NCBI GenBank assembly: GCA_016744995.1 | Contig: JADGDG010000001.1 | Location: forward strand, 660,011 to 724,010 | DNA: 64,000 bases | Direction: 5' to 3' | Source: Gammaproteobacteria bacterium | GTDB lineage: Bacteria > Pseudomonadota > Gammaproteobacteria > GRL18 | Shown here: one piece after another, positions 1-8,187 of the stretch | Layout: the number at the start of each line of letters is the position of its first letter | Position numbering within the stretch: the stretch's first letter is position 1 | Position numbers and translations under genes: made by a program | Notes under the pieces: model-generated | What the model was told of the DNA's origin: nothing | The model's input: the letters and a program-made list of their open reading frames with translations, nothing else | The model's database searches: none

Positions 1-1242
1 CGATTGTCCAATCACTTCATCTGCTGAATATCCAGTGATCTTACAAAAGGCCTTATTGACTCGAAGGATCTTAGTATTACTATCACTAATAAAAATAGCT
101 TCATGTGCCTCAAAGGCACAAGCAGAGAGTAATAACTCATTTTGTGCATTTTCCTGTTCAGTAATATCACGAATAAACACTGCAAAATAGAGTGTTTTTC
201 CACTTTCTATAGGTGATATGCTTAATTCAATTGGGAAAACATTTCCTTGTTTATTAATACCCTTAAATCTAAGTCGTTGATTAAATATTGTACTCTCACC
301 TGTTTTAAGGTAGTTTTTAAAGCCATATTCATGCATGGCCCTATATTCTTCAGGGATAATTAATTCAGCCATTGATGAATTAATAGCCTCTTTTCTGCTA
401 TAACCAAAAACTTGCTCAGCAACATGATTGTATTCAACAATAATCCCTTGAGTATTTATGCTGACTATTGCATCAAGTGATGAGGACAACACAGCTTTCA
501 CAAAGGCTTCACTTTCACTGGCCAGTTCAGCAATTTTTTTATTGGCAGTGTTAATATTTTTTAAATCTTTATAAGAATCAGATAAACTGACCGACATCTG
601 ATTAAATGATTCTGCTACCTGAGCGACCTCATCATGACCTTTAACCGCTACCTGATGACCAGGGCCATGCTCAGTAATTATTTCTGATGCTTTTTTTAAC
701 TGAGATAATTGTCGTGTCAACCAGGTACCTAAAATAAATGAAAAGATAGCCACCAGAGTGACTTCGATAGAAGCAATAACAATACTCCAATGGCTGGCCT
801 GATCCAGCACCTCACGAATTCTGGCGATTGAAAGACCTATTTCCACACGGCCATAAATATAATCAGACTCCACAATATCGGCAGAGACATCAAACACTCC
901 ATCACTAACTTGATCAAGCGAGGCATCATTCTTATAAATCCGCTGAAGATGCTTCTTCTTACCTCCCTGAGCTAAGACTATGCCATCACCATAAATACGT
1001 GCATAGACTATATCCTCATTGGTCAGCAGATCTTTAACAAAACTTTCCAGGGAGGCCAAATCAGAAGCCAGCACCGCATCTTTACTCATGGTGGCAAAGA
1101 GCTTTGCCGTGGATAATGCCCGTTGGTTAATTTCTTTTTCATGGGATGTATGCAGAAAACCTAATACACTCATGATTAAGGTCAATAGTAAAATTGATTC
1201 TATCAGAGCAATACCAATAATGGTTTTAAAGCGAAAACTCAC
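1..1242 (-). CDS. Membrane sensor with HAMP and PAS domains (3' end cut by window)
   Basis: A 414-codon reading frame runs off the left edge, so the output domain is not visible. I start it at GTG 1242 because a ribosome site (CCAGGAAAT) sits just upstream and the hydrophobic N-terminus begins there. Order: TM helix about residues 7-28, a periplasmic region of about 120 residues, a second TM near 160-180, a HAMP linker, a PAS domain (motifs GYSRKEA and RDITEQENAQ) and the beginning of a second PAS (FCKITGYSADEV). It follows the PhnD-like gene by 16 bases, so the two are probably one operon in which the binding protein feeds the sensor. The missing C-terminus could be a GGDEF/EAL or histidine kinase module; I cannot tell which. 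Confidence 0.85.
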   Translation of the reverse strand, partial: MSFRFKTIIGIALIESILLLTLIMSVLGFLHTSHEKEINQRALSTAKLFATMSKDAVLASDLASLESFVKDLLTNEDIVYARIYGDGIVLAQGGKKKHLQRIYKNDASLDQVSDGVFDVSADIVESDYIYGRVEIGLSIARIREVLDQASHWSIVIASIEVTLVAIFSFILGTWLTRQLSQLKKASEIITEHGPGHQVAVKGHDEVAQVAESFNQMSVSLSDSYKDLKNINTANKKIAELASESEAFVKAVLSSSLDAIVSINTQGIIVEYNHVAEQVFGYSRKEAINSSMAELIIPEEYRAMHEYGFKNYLKTGESTIFNQRLRFKGINKQGNVFPIELSISPIESGKTLYFAVFIRDITEQENAQNELLLSACAFEAHEAIFISDSNTKILRVNKAFCKITGYSADEVIGQS

Positions 1243-1258
1243 AATATTATTTCCTGGA

Positions 1259-2089
1259 TTAGTTCATATTAAGCAAATCTATTTTTAAACCCCGTACATC
1301 ATCCCAGTCTTTATCATTTGCTTTCGTGATACCTTTGAGTTTTATAGATTTTAATAAGCTTTTACCTTGCTCTGTATCATTCAAATCAGCAAATGCTGCC
1401 TGAATTTTTTCAACAAGATGACTATCCATTTTGGGATGAGCAGCAAAAGCATGTGGTGTATACCCCTTACTAGTCCATAAGATTTTTAACTGCTTGCTGA
1501 TTTCCGGCAGCATATTTTTAAAAGTGCGGATCACACCACCTCCGGCCGGGTATAATCCTTTTGCGACTGCACGATAGACAGAATCATGAGAAGAGACATA
1601 TTTCTCACTGACGGGAATATTTTCTTTGGCAAAAAAAGCTCTGGGTAAAACCGTAGCAGCAAAAGCTGCTGGTGCAGGAAAAGCAAGAGTATTACCAGAA
1701 AGCTGTTTCATTTCTGTTATGTTGCTGTCTTTTTTGATCACTATAATACCTTTGATTTTTTTATCTAAAGCCTTAGCAAAAGCAATATAGCCTGGATTTT
1801 TACTATAGACTGTATAGTGATAAGGATTCATATAGGCCATATCATATTCTCCGGCAGCGACTCTTTTTTCAAAAATTGGAATATTTGGTGCGGTTCGAAA
1901 TTTAATCGTAACACCAACCTGCTTACTGATATTTTGTAATATAGGCGTCCATAACCGGGCTAATTTACTGGCGGATTGTTGTGGTACGACTGCAAATGTT
2001 AAAATTTCATTATCAGCTGCTTTGGTATTATCAGCAAAAGAAAAATTGGCCATCAGCAAAAGAAAAAATATTTTCACTATTTTGTTCAT
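1259..2089 (-). CDS. PhnD-type phosphate/phosphonate-like periplasmic binding protein
   Basis: 276 residues with a Sec signal peptide (MNKIVKIFFLLLMANFSFA). The mature part has the layout of the PhnD/PtxB type-2 periplasmic binding family: early VPQQSASKLARLWTPIL, then RVAAGEYDMAYMNPYHY and a conserved lobe near FPAPAAFAATVLPRA. No ABC permease or ATPase gene is adjacent; the neighbour is a membrane PAS sensor 16 bases downstream. That context points to a solute-sensing subunit rather than a transporter component, although the ligand is unknown. Start ATG 2089 has a good site (AAGGGGATAACAC). The family call is firm; the sensing role is inferred. Confidence 0.85.
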   Translation of the reverse strand: MNKIVKIFFLLLMANFSFADNTKAADNEILTFAVVPQQSASKLARLWTPILQNISKQVGVTIKFRTAPNIPIFEKRVAAGEYDMAYMNPYHYTVYSKNPGYIAFAKALDKKIKGIIVIKKDSNITEMKQLSGNTLAFPAPAAFAATVLPRAFFAKENIPVSEKYVSSHDSVYRAVAKGLYPAGGGVIRTFKNMLPEISKQLKILWTSKGYTPHAFAAHPKMDSHLVEKIQAAFADLNDTEQGKSLLKSIKLKGITKANDKDWDDVRGLKIDLLNMN

Positions 2090-2239
2090 GTGTTATCCCC
2101 TTCAAGTTATTTATCATCCATATCCGGACTAAATATATAACTGCAAGACTTAGACCACTAACAAAAACATTCCTTTAAATAAGATATGTAACAATAAAGT
2201 AAAAAGCCAGATTAATTGAGAAAAATCTATATAAATTAT

Positions 2240-2445
2240 TTGTAACTACTCAGCGTGTTTAGATTTTGCTCAAGCTCAAGGCACAATGCCTACGGCACCT
2301 CAAAGAGGCGCACAGCCCTTTATGGGCGCCACAGGCGTTGTGTGAGCATATAAGTATATGTGACCATTTCTAAGTGCCCCTTGTGGGTAGAGTACGAAAA
2401 TAACGCAGAAATCGGGTAAAAGATGAATGCGCTGAGTAGTTACAA
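2240..2445. repeat. 206-bp MITE-like element with 16-bp perfect terminal inverted repeats
   Basis: The left end TTGTAACTACTCAGCG (2240-2255) is exactly the reverse complement of the right end (2430-2445). The interior is visibly more GC-rich than the flanks, has no open frame, and contains an imperfect hairpin (CACAATGCC near 2281 against GGCGTTGTG near 2333). The flanks are AATTAT/ATTATT, so a short AT target duplication is possible but not provable. No second full copy was found in this window. Confidence 0.7.
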
Positions 2446-2747
2446 TTATTTTTTAATTGATTGTCAGACACCTGCAGTGATGTGTATGTATTATACACAC
2501 ATTGAAATGACGTAACATTCAACACCGGCCACTGTTCTTCTCATATAAGTGTTCTGCTTACATAAGCCTAATTATATAGCCATGTTTATAACCATGAGAG
2601 TCTCTTCTAAAGGATTTGCAAAGCTAACTCTATTGCAAACAAAATCATACTTTTACATCCTGTTAGTCTATTTTGTTTATCCACTATGATGACTCAATAT
2701 TTTTCTCGAATAAATCCCAAAATACAACATAAAATCATTATTATTTC

Positions 2748-2788
2748 GCATATTGCAAATTTAGTTCTTTGCAATATGCATTTTTTTT
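2748..2788 (+). terminator. Strong intrinsic-terminator-like hairpin upstream of the cupin gene
   Basis: GCATATTGCAAA (2748-2759) pairs perfectly with TTTGCAATATGC (2768-2779) around an 8-base loop, and eight T residues follow from 2781. On the plus strand this is a textbook Rho-independent terminator, yet no plus-strand gene lies upstream. It could end a small RNA or act as an attenuator in the leader of the gene at 2915. Confidence 0.6.
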
Positions 2789-2914
2789 CATTTTTGAGAA
2801 TATACCAATTCTTTTTTTTCAATCAATCCAGACGTAAAAACAAAAACCAATTTTTGGCACTGCTTTTGCTTTCTCAACTTTACAAAGAAAAAACATAACG
2901 AGGGGTATTCCAAA

Positions 2915-3361
2915 ATGAAAAATTCTAATGCAATAAAAGAAAACCAGGATTTTAGCAGCCAAAAAATTGTCCGTCCCTGGGGTAACTATCAATGCATTGA
3001 TCATGATGATCGATATCAGGTAAAAAGAATTACTGTGAATCAGGGCGCACAATTGTCGTTACAAATGCATCATCACCGGGCTGAACACTGGATTGTAGTT
3101 AAGGGCACGGCCAAAGTAACTTGCGGAAACAAAGTTTACTTACTAACCGAAAATCAATCCACTTATATTCCTGTCGGTGAAAATCATCGCCTGGAAAATC
3201 CCGGCCAAATTCCCCTTGAAATGATTGAAGTCCAATCTGGAAGTTATCTGGGTGAAGATGATATTGTCCGTTTCGATGATATTTATGGGCGTACAAACAA
3301 TCATCTTGAGCCTGTTAAAACTATTTCCGAAGACAGCAATTCAAAGAAGGAATTACAATGA
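2915..3361 (+). CDS. Stand-alone cupin, like the C-terminal domain of mannose-6-phosphate isomerase type II
   Basis: 148 residues. The sequence matches the cupin domain that normally ends ManC/AlgA mannose-1-phosphate guanylyltransferase: RPWGNYQ near residue 28, a metal-binding [18 protein letters not shown] stretch and the closing [16 protein letters not shown]. The nucleotidyltransferase half is absent, so this is a one-domain protein, probably a sugar-phosphate isomerase or sugar binder. A ribosome site (CGAGGGG) precedes ATG 2915. The stop overlaps the next start as ATGA, so it is translationally coupled to the Nudix gene. A strong hairpin lies about 130 bases upstream. Confidence 0.85.
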   Translation: MKNSNAIKENQDFSSQKIVRPWGNYQCIDHDDRYQVKRITVNQGAQLSLQMHHHRAEHWIVVKGTAKVTCGNKVYLLTENQSTYIPVGENHRLENPGQIPLEMIEVQSGSYLGEDDIVRFDDIYGRTNNHLEPVKTISEDSNSKKELQ

Positions 3362-3834
3362 TTGATATATTCTTTCAAAAACTGTATTGGTTTGCTTATA
3401 GGCTAAAGCTATTTTACAACTTTTGTATTTGCCCTGATGCTTATGGTGTCTATATTGCTGTATGGGTTCAGAATAAAATATTAATTATAAAGAATTCTTA
3501 TAAACCCTGTTATACCATTCCATGTGGAGGACTTCACCGGCATGAAACGGGTAAACAGGGAGCCATAAGAGAGCTGTATGAAGAAGTTAGCATTAAGGTT
3601 TCATCAGATGATCTTATTTTATTTAATTCATATATCAGTTGGGTTGAAAATATGACTGATTACATTATTGTTTATGAAGTTAATCTTTCTGAACTTCCAG
3701 ATTTTAAAGTTGATAATCGTGAAGTGATATGGGCAAATTTTGAAGAACCGGGAAATGCATTAAAAAGAAATTTATTTCCTACAGTTCGTAAATATTTAAG
3801 AAACAAAATTGGGAACTCAAAGCATGAAAATTAA
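3358..3834 (+). CDS. Nudix hydrolase
   Basis: 158 residues. The Nudix box is complete except for its last glycine: a G, five residues, E, seven residues, then RELYEEVSI, so the acidic metal-binding REXXEE core is intact. The N-terminal 30 residues are aromatic and hydrophobic ([19 protein letters not shown]) and may sit on the membrane. The start overlaps the cupin stop (ATGA) and the end overlaps the following gene, giving a tight three-gene operon. Pairing with a ManC-type cupin suggests a nucleotide-sugar or sugar-phosphate substrate, but that is inference; Nudix substrates cannot be read from sequence. Confidence 0.85.
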   Translation: MIDIFFQKLYWFAYRLKLFYNFCICPDAYGVYIAVWVQNKILIIKNSYKPCYTIPCGGLHRHETGKQGAIRELYEEVSIKVSSDDLILFNSYISWVENMTDYIIVYEVNLSELPDFKVDNREVIWANFEEPGNALKRNLFPTVRKYLRNKIGNSKHEN

Positions 3835-4225
3835 TGATTCCAGTGAAATATTTACACACTTTGTGATCAACAAAATTAATCCAGAGATCAGACACTCTTT
3901 AAGCAAAGAGCAACTTGATGAAATTAAAAGTGCTATTGCTGCTGGAACCCCTTTAAAAAAACACTTAGTTGATATTCGTGGTGTTATCCCCTTATTTTTT
4001 TCACGCTTCTATTTTGTCTTATTAATGGGTCGTGACAAACGAATTAAAACAAAGAAAACTGAACTGAACCGAAGAGTTGAAAGTGATATTTTAGCAAGCA
4101 TCTTATTTTCAATTTTTATTATTTTTCCTTTTCTATCACTTGTTTTTATCGTACTGTATTTAAGCAAAATAGAACTTGGCATGGATCTATTTTCAGATTT
4201 TCATCTTAAAGATTTTTTTAACTGA
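3824..4225 (+). CDS. Small membrane protein of unknown function
   Basis: 133 residues from ATG 3824; a TTG at 3809 would add five residues but is less likely. It overlaps the Nudix gene by 11 bases. The first half is soluble and helical. Around residues 52-62 is a hydrophobic stretch followed by LLMGRDKRIKTKK, and residues 86-116 form one or two TM helices (ILFSIFIIFPFLSLVFIVLY). I do not recognise a family function. The position implies a membrane anchor or partner for the cupin/Nudix pair. Confidence 0.7.
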   Translation: MKINDSSEIFTHFVINKINPEIRHSLSKEQLDEIKSAIAAGTPLKKHLVDIRGVIPLFFSRFYFVLLMGRDKRIKTKKTELNRRVESDILASILFSIFIIFPFLSLVFIVLYLSKIELGMDLFSDFHLKDFFN

Positions 4226-4254
4226 TAGTGAAAGCTATGTTCTTTAAATAACAC

Positions 4255-4277
4255 AGAGAGTTTTTATTTCACTCTCT
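4255..4277. terminator. Possible bidirectional terminator hairpin
   Basis: AGAGAG (4255-4260) pairs with CTCTCT (4272-4277) around a T/A-rich loop, between two convergent genes. The stem is short and the T-run is broken, so this is only a candidate. Confidence 0.35.
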
Positions 4278-4287
4278 TTAATTCAGC

Positions 4288-5592
4288 TTAATTTATTATT
4301 TCTAATGTATGGAAGATCAGTGTATCACTTGGTGGACCAAATCCTGTTTCAAGATCAATGTAGAATTCAAGACCACGAATATCACCCTGAAAAAATTTAA
4401 CCGATGGATTTCCACGCTCTTCCAGCCACCAGTCTGGTATATAAAAGTCTTTGCCTTCAATAAAAAATTCATTCTCTCCCGGTTTTAAATTTAGCCGTAT
4501 TTCTAATCTTACCAGACTCTCAAAATCATCTTCTTTACTATAACCGGGGACAAATGAAAAAACAGATAAATAGACTGGAAAAATGGATTTTGACGTTAGT
4601 TTGAGATGTATTTTTTTATTTTCAATGGATTTTTTTGAAAAGGAAAAAAACAAGCCTGCATCAATATCATCAATGATTTCGGGTATGGAATAATGCCATA
4701 AAATTGAAGTATCTGGTTGTTTGGATATCTGACTGACTGCTTGTTTTTCATGCCATGCTTCCCATTCTCCATCCATTATAGAAACTGAATTTTGAATAAG
4801 TTTTGGTGCCGTGTTTATTATGTTTACATTGTTAATATTAAAGATAAAATTCCCAATAAGAGAGGATGATTCCCAGGGGACTTGTTTTTTATCACTGTCT
4901 TCAACAACAGCAATTCGAACCTTTTTAAAAACATCTTCTATTTTTAAATGAGGCTGACTTAAATATTTTAATAAGTATTTGGTGTAAAGACCATTGCTCT
5001 CATTGCTTCCTCCATCAGCAGCAACAGAGCCGGGAGAAGTTGCATAGGCAAGAATACTACCGGTTGGGGCATCCATTTTGGCCAGTCCTTTTTCGGAGCT
5101 TCTAAAACTTCTGGAAAATGGGTTATTTCTACAAGCATCCATGACAATGATATTGAGTGAGTTTTCAGCATCATGCATTTTTCCTAATACACGACCCGCA
5201 TCAATGGACTCATATTTTACATCAGACGCAGATTCGATAGAAACATCAGTGGGTATAAGATAATTTCTTCCATCTATTTGAATACCATGTCCAGCATAAT
5301 AAAAAAATCCAACACCACCTGCATTTAATTTTTTTCCAAATTGATTTATTGCCTGTTCCATTTGTCGTTGATTGGCATCGAGTTTGATAATGACATCAAA
5401 GCCATTCTTTTTTAAGATATCTCCCATAGCTGAGGCATCATTAATAGGGTTTTTTAGGGGAGAGGAGCGGTAATTTCCATTTCCAATAACGAGAGCTATA
5501 CGTTTATTGTCAATGGATAGGGCACGTTCTGCAAACGATAATGAGCTAAGGCTAATAATAAATAAAAAGGCAATTATTTGATAAAAATTCAT
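4288..5592 (-). CDS. Secreted caspase-like (peptidase C14) protein
   Basis: 434 residues. A signal peptide (residues 1-21, ending SLSFAE) leads into a full caspase p20-like fold: RIALVIGNGNY at 31-41, the catalytic histidine in YYAGHGIQ (H102) and the catalytic cysteine in DACRNNPF (C154). Both dyad residues are present, so it should be an active cysteine protease of the metacaspase/orthocaspase group. Residues about 265-434 form a separate beta-rich domain ending in LETGFGPPSDTLIFH, with no family I can name. It is exported, so it acts in the periplasm or outside. The lipoprotein gene upstream on the same strand is 191 bases away. Confidence 0.88.
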   Translation of the reverse strand: MNFYQIIAFLFIISLSSLSFAERALSIDNKRIALVIGNGNYRSSPLKNPINDASAMGDILKKNGFDVIIKLDANQRQMEQAINQFGKKLNAGGVGFFYYAGHGIQIDGRNYLIPTDVSIESASDVKYESIDAGRVLGKMHDAENSLNIIVMDACRNNPFSRSFRSSEKGLAKMDAPTGSILAYATSPGSVAADGGSNESNGLYTKYLLKYLSQPHLKIEDVFKKVRIAVVEDSDKKQVPWESSSLIGNFIFNINNVNIINTAPKLIQNSVSIMDGEWEAWHEKQAVSQISKQPDTSILWHYSIPEIIDDIDAGLFFSFSKKSIENKKIHLKLTSKSIFPVYLSVFSFVPGYSKEDDFESLVRLEIRLNLKPGENEFFIEGKDFYIPDWWLEERGNPSVKFFQGDIRGLEFYIDLETGFGPPSDTLIFHTLEIIN

Positions 5593-5783
5593 AATCCATT
5601 ATTTCCAGTTTAAGTAGAATATATTTGCATTAATTAACTTGAATTCACAGAAGGATCTCTAAAGGTTGGAACAACAATAATCTGATGATCAAATAAATTT
5701 ACCCGATCACTATTTATCCCTCTAAAAAGGGACACTAAATAACTGTTCCTAAATAGTACGCACTGAGTACTAGCTTCAATTAT

Positions 5784-6326
5784 TTATTTTGTTAAGCGCC
5801 TTAATATAAGTGGCTTTTCATACTCAAATAGCATTTGTTTTTTATTTTTTATAAAAAAGCTATTCAATTTTTTTTTAGTGGCATTAATTATAAGGGTGTC
5901 GCTATATTCGTTTTTAACAATACTGCCATTTATTTTTTTCTTTATTATTGCTTCTTTTAAAGCCTCAATTGATACATTCCATATAATGGCTTGATTATTA
6001 TTTTTTTTAAATTTTACAAAATGGTAATATTCTTCTTCTGGTTTTCCAATAATATTCATATAGGTATTATTAGCATCATTTTGTGTAAGAAAAACTCTAT
6101 GTTTTAATAATTTATCCTTTTCAATAAACATGATTTCAATTTCACCATGCTCCTGGTTTATTATTCTTAGCTGTAATGCACCACCCTCTGTAACCCAGGT
6201 GCCTTCCCATTCATCTCTATTTGGAATGTAAACATCCTTACCCAATTTATTAACACTTTGAACAACCGAGCACCCAATAATGAGTGATGTAAGTGCTAAG
6301 AGTATTATTGATTTTATGCTATTCAT
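5784..6326 (-). CDS. Lipoprotein of unknown function
   Basis: 180 residues. N-terminal signal with lipobox LIIGC (cysteine near residue 19), so a diacylglyceryl-modified protein is expected. The mature part is lysine- and asparagine-rich with alternating beta-type segments (WEGTWVTEGGALQLRI, EIEIMFIEKD), reminiscent of small lipocalin- or META-like outer-membrane lipoproteins, but no family is recognised. It precedes the caspase-like gene on the same strand and could be co-transcribed with it. Confidence 0.75.
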   Translation of the reverse strand: MNSIKSIILLALTSLIIGCSVVQSVNKLGKDVYIPNRDEWEGTWVTEGGALQLRIINQEHGEIEIMFIEKDKLLKHRVFLTQNDANNTYMNIIGKPEEEYYHFVKFKKNNNQAIIWNVSIEALKEAIIKKKINGSIVKNEYSDTLIINATKKKLNSFFIKNKKQMLFEYEKPLILRRLTK

Positions 6327-6427
6327 TATTCAACTATTGTGAGTATTGTGAGTTATAAGTTAAACACATTGCTCTGTGGAGTAAAAATTTTTATTTGTGT
6401 TTGTTCAAGCGAAGCTTATCGCTTCCC

Positions 6428-7111
6428 TCAGCGTGTTCTGCTTAGAAGATCTATTTCGTTTTTCACAATTTCTGAACATCTTTCAGGATTAACCTGCAAA
6501 ACAAAATGCGAGCCTTCTACTTTGTAAATTTTTGATTCTTTTGAAACTTGTTTTATTATAACTGCATGCTCTGCTGAAACCAAATTATCACTAATTGCTT
6601 GAATATAAATGCTTTTATTTATTATTTCAGTATTATTTTTGGACAATTTTTCCATTTCTTTCAGTCTGAAGGCAAGAACATGACTTTTTACTTTAAGTAG
6701 TGACTTATTTACTAATTTATAAATTTCTTTACTTGCCAATGGTCCTAAAAGAAATTTTAGCAACACATCAGGCAGTTGCTTTGGTATAAAAAATGAGACT
6801 GGCAGTATTTTTAATAGTGCAAGCAATTTGTTTGGCGGTTGAATAAAACTGGCTACAAAAATAATTGCTTTTAATTTTTTATTGTTGGCTAACTTGTATG
6901 CAATGGGGCCTGAAAATGATTCAGCCAATAAAATAAATTCTATATCTTTAGGTAACTGTTTTTGTACAAATGAAACTAACTTCTTATATGAAAGTTCTTT
7001 GTCACAGGGATAGTGGATAACCCTGGTTGAAATATCCTGTGGTAATGACTTCAAAAAAGGTTGAAATAAAATACCTGTGCCATCCATTCCTGGCAAAAGA
7101 ATTAACTCCAT
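6428..7111 (-). CDS. Alpha/beta hydrolase
   Basis: 227 residues, without signal peptide. The N-terminus MELILLPGMDGTGILF is the usual oxyanion-hole strand of the fold. The nucleophile elbow reads AESFSGP, a variant of G-x-S-x-G with alanine first. An acid in SDNLVSAEHA and the histidine in VEGSHFVLQVNPE complete a Ser-Asp-His triad. Such short proteins are usually esterases or thioesterases; the substrate is unknown. A ribosome site (AAGGAAAG) precedes ATG 7111. It follows the YaaW-family gene by 50 bases on the same strand. Confidence 0.8.
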   Translation of the reverse strand: MELILLPGMDGTGILFQPFLKSLPQDISTRVIHYPCDKELSYKKLVSFVQKQLPKDIEFILLAESFSGPIAYKLANNKKLKAIIFVASFIQPPNKLLALLKILPVSFFIPKQLPDVLLKFLLGPLASKEIYKLVNKSLLKVKSHVLAFRLKEMEKLSKNNTEIINKSIYIQAISDNLVSAEHAVIIKQVSKESKIYKVEGSHFVLQVNPERCSEIVKNEIDLLSRTR

Positions 7112-7161
7112 ATGTTTGACTTTCCTTTACCTACGCCTACATTACTGGTAGAGAAAGCTGC

Positions 7162-7917
7162 TTATTTAACTACAGCCTCAGTTGTGTGCTTTTCGTAGAG
7201 ATATTTCTGACGCAAAACAGCCACTTGAATAACGGCAGGGATGGTAACTCGATAAGCTGGCCCTGCAACATCAATGGTAGTCCACAAGCCAGTAATACTC
7301 CAACCAATTGGTCCAGTCAGAACTGCCAATGCTCTAGTAAGTGCAAGATTACCTGAAAGGGACAAGCTTCTACCTAGAAGTGTATTCATAAAAGCATTTA
7401 CTATCATCAAGGTGAGATGATAAGACTTAAAACCTCCTGCATGAAATACAGCCTGAAACACAGCAAGCATGACTTCAGGAGTTATGTTGATGATATTTGT
7501 TACACCTGTAGAGCGGGCAAGTTCTTTTAACTCCTCTGGACTCATGTTTTCAATTTCATTAATGAGAATTTTCATCAGCAGGTTATTTTCAATTTTTTCA
7601 ACATTTGAATCACTGTTGTAGTTAACTTTCATTTTGTCGCATACATCCGTTAGAACTTCTTTGTACTCAACACCTTTGCCACCACGCAGCATTGTTGCAA
7701 ATGAATTAGCACCATAGCTTTGTATTTCAGTAGCTATTAATTCCCAGTACTGATTATGATCAGGGTGATAAGCCTTATAAGCATCTGATGTCGTCAACTT
7801 CTCTGTGAACCGTACTTTCCCATTCTTGTCATGAGTAAGGCAATCAACTATATTCTCAAGATCATCTGACTTGATTTTCTTTAAAAACTCCAGGTCACTG
7901 TCGTATTGGTATGCGAT
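7162..7917 (-). CDS. YaaW-family protein (DUF3944 N-terminus), apparent AUC start
   Basis: 251 residues if started at ATC 7917. The C-terminal GPAYRVTIPAVIQVAVLRQ is the signature I know from Escherichia coli YaaW (about 237 residues), and the region just after the proposed start, YQYDSDLEFLKKIKSDDLE, is a typical DUF3944 motif. There is no ATG, GTG or TTG in frame between the ribosome site (TTAGGAG at 7922-7928, six bases from ATC) and the TTG at 7797, which would remove 40 conserved residues. So translation starts at a non-canonical AUC, or an ATG has mutated. Function of the family is unknown; hydrophobic segments at about 160-220 suggest membrane contact. Confidence 0.78.
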   Translation of the reverse strand: MAYQYDSDLEFLKKIKSDDLENIVDCLTHDKNGKVRFTEKLTTSDAYKAYHPDHNQYWELIATEIQSYGANSFATMLRGGKGVEYKEVLTDVCDKMKVNYNSDSNVEKIENNLLMKILINEIENMSPEELKELARSTGVTNIINITPEVMLAVFQAVFHAGGFKSYHLTLMIVNAFMNTLLGRSLSLSGNLALTRALAVLTGPIGWSITGLWTTIDVAGPAYRVTIPAVIQVAVLRQKYLYEKHTTEAVVK

Positions 7918-7947
7918 GTTTTTCTCCTAAGCTTAATGACTCTGTGC

Positions 7948-8073
7948 AGTTAACGCTTAGCTCAGGGGCGGCTAACCCTCCCAGAGACCTCACAAAAACC
8001 ACTGAGTATAATTATCACGAATAACTTACAAAGAAGCAAAGGGTTTCCCGTCCCTTGGAGCTACTTATTAGAA
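7948..8073 (-). repeat. attC-like recombination site (degenerate ends)
   Basis: A 126-bp imperfect inverted repeat lies downstream of the acetyltransferase gene. The left arm TTAGCTCAGGGGCGGCTAA (7957-7975) pairs with the right arm around 8043-8064 (TTTCCCGTCCCTTGGAGCTA), including the unpaired extra base typical of attC. The outer cores AGTTAAC and ATTAGAA are each one base off the RYYYAAC/GTTRRRY consensus, so activity is doubtful. Confidence 0.6.
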
Positions 8074-8187
8074 GATTTTTTCAGTGCCCATGATTGACTC
8101 CTTACTTGACGAGTCAACATAATGCCTCGTCATGAGTTCAGCATGAGTTCAGGACACCCATCATTTGTCACAAGTGAATTTACATTG

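Larger units (their letters stand above)
2090..2914. other. 825-bp gene-free region
   Basis: No convincing coding frame. It holds the MITE-like repeat at 2240-2445, a small palindrome (TGTGTAT 2481-2487 and ATACACA 2493-2499) and a strong hairpin with a T-run at 2748-2788. The rest is AT-rich. It probably also carries the divergent promoters for the binding protein on the left and the cupin gene on the right, but I see no unambiguous -35/-10 pair. Confidence 0.6.

Noticed and set aside
2187..2200. TGTAACAATAAAGT looks like a Tn7-type end
   Set aside because: The distance from TGT to AATAAAGT is wrong (3 bases instead of about 7-8), there are no further sites, no TSD and no partner end.
5748..5775. 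GTACGCACTGAGTACTAG resembles the end of the MITE-like element at 2240
   Set aside because: Only short partial similarity to GCTGAGTAGTTAC; no paired end and no internal similarity.
6339..6427. Possible attC at the 3' end of the alpha/beta hydrolase gene
   Set aside because: Core boxes are not in register, and arms cannot be paired convincingly.
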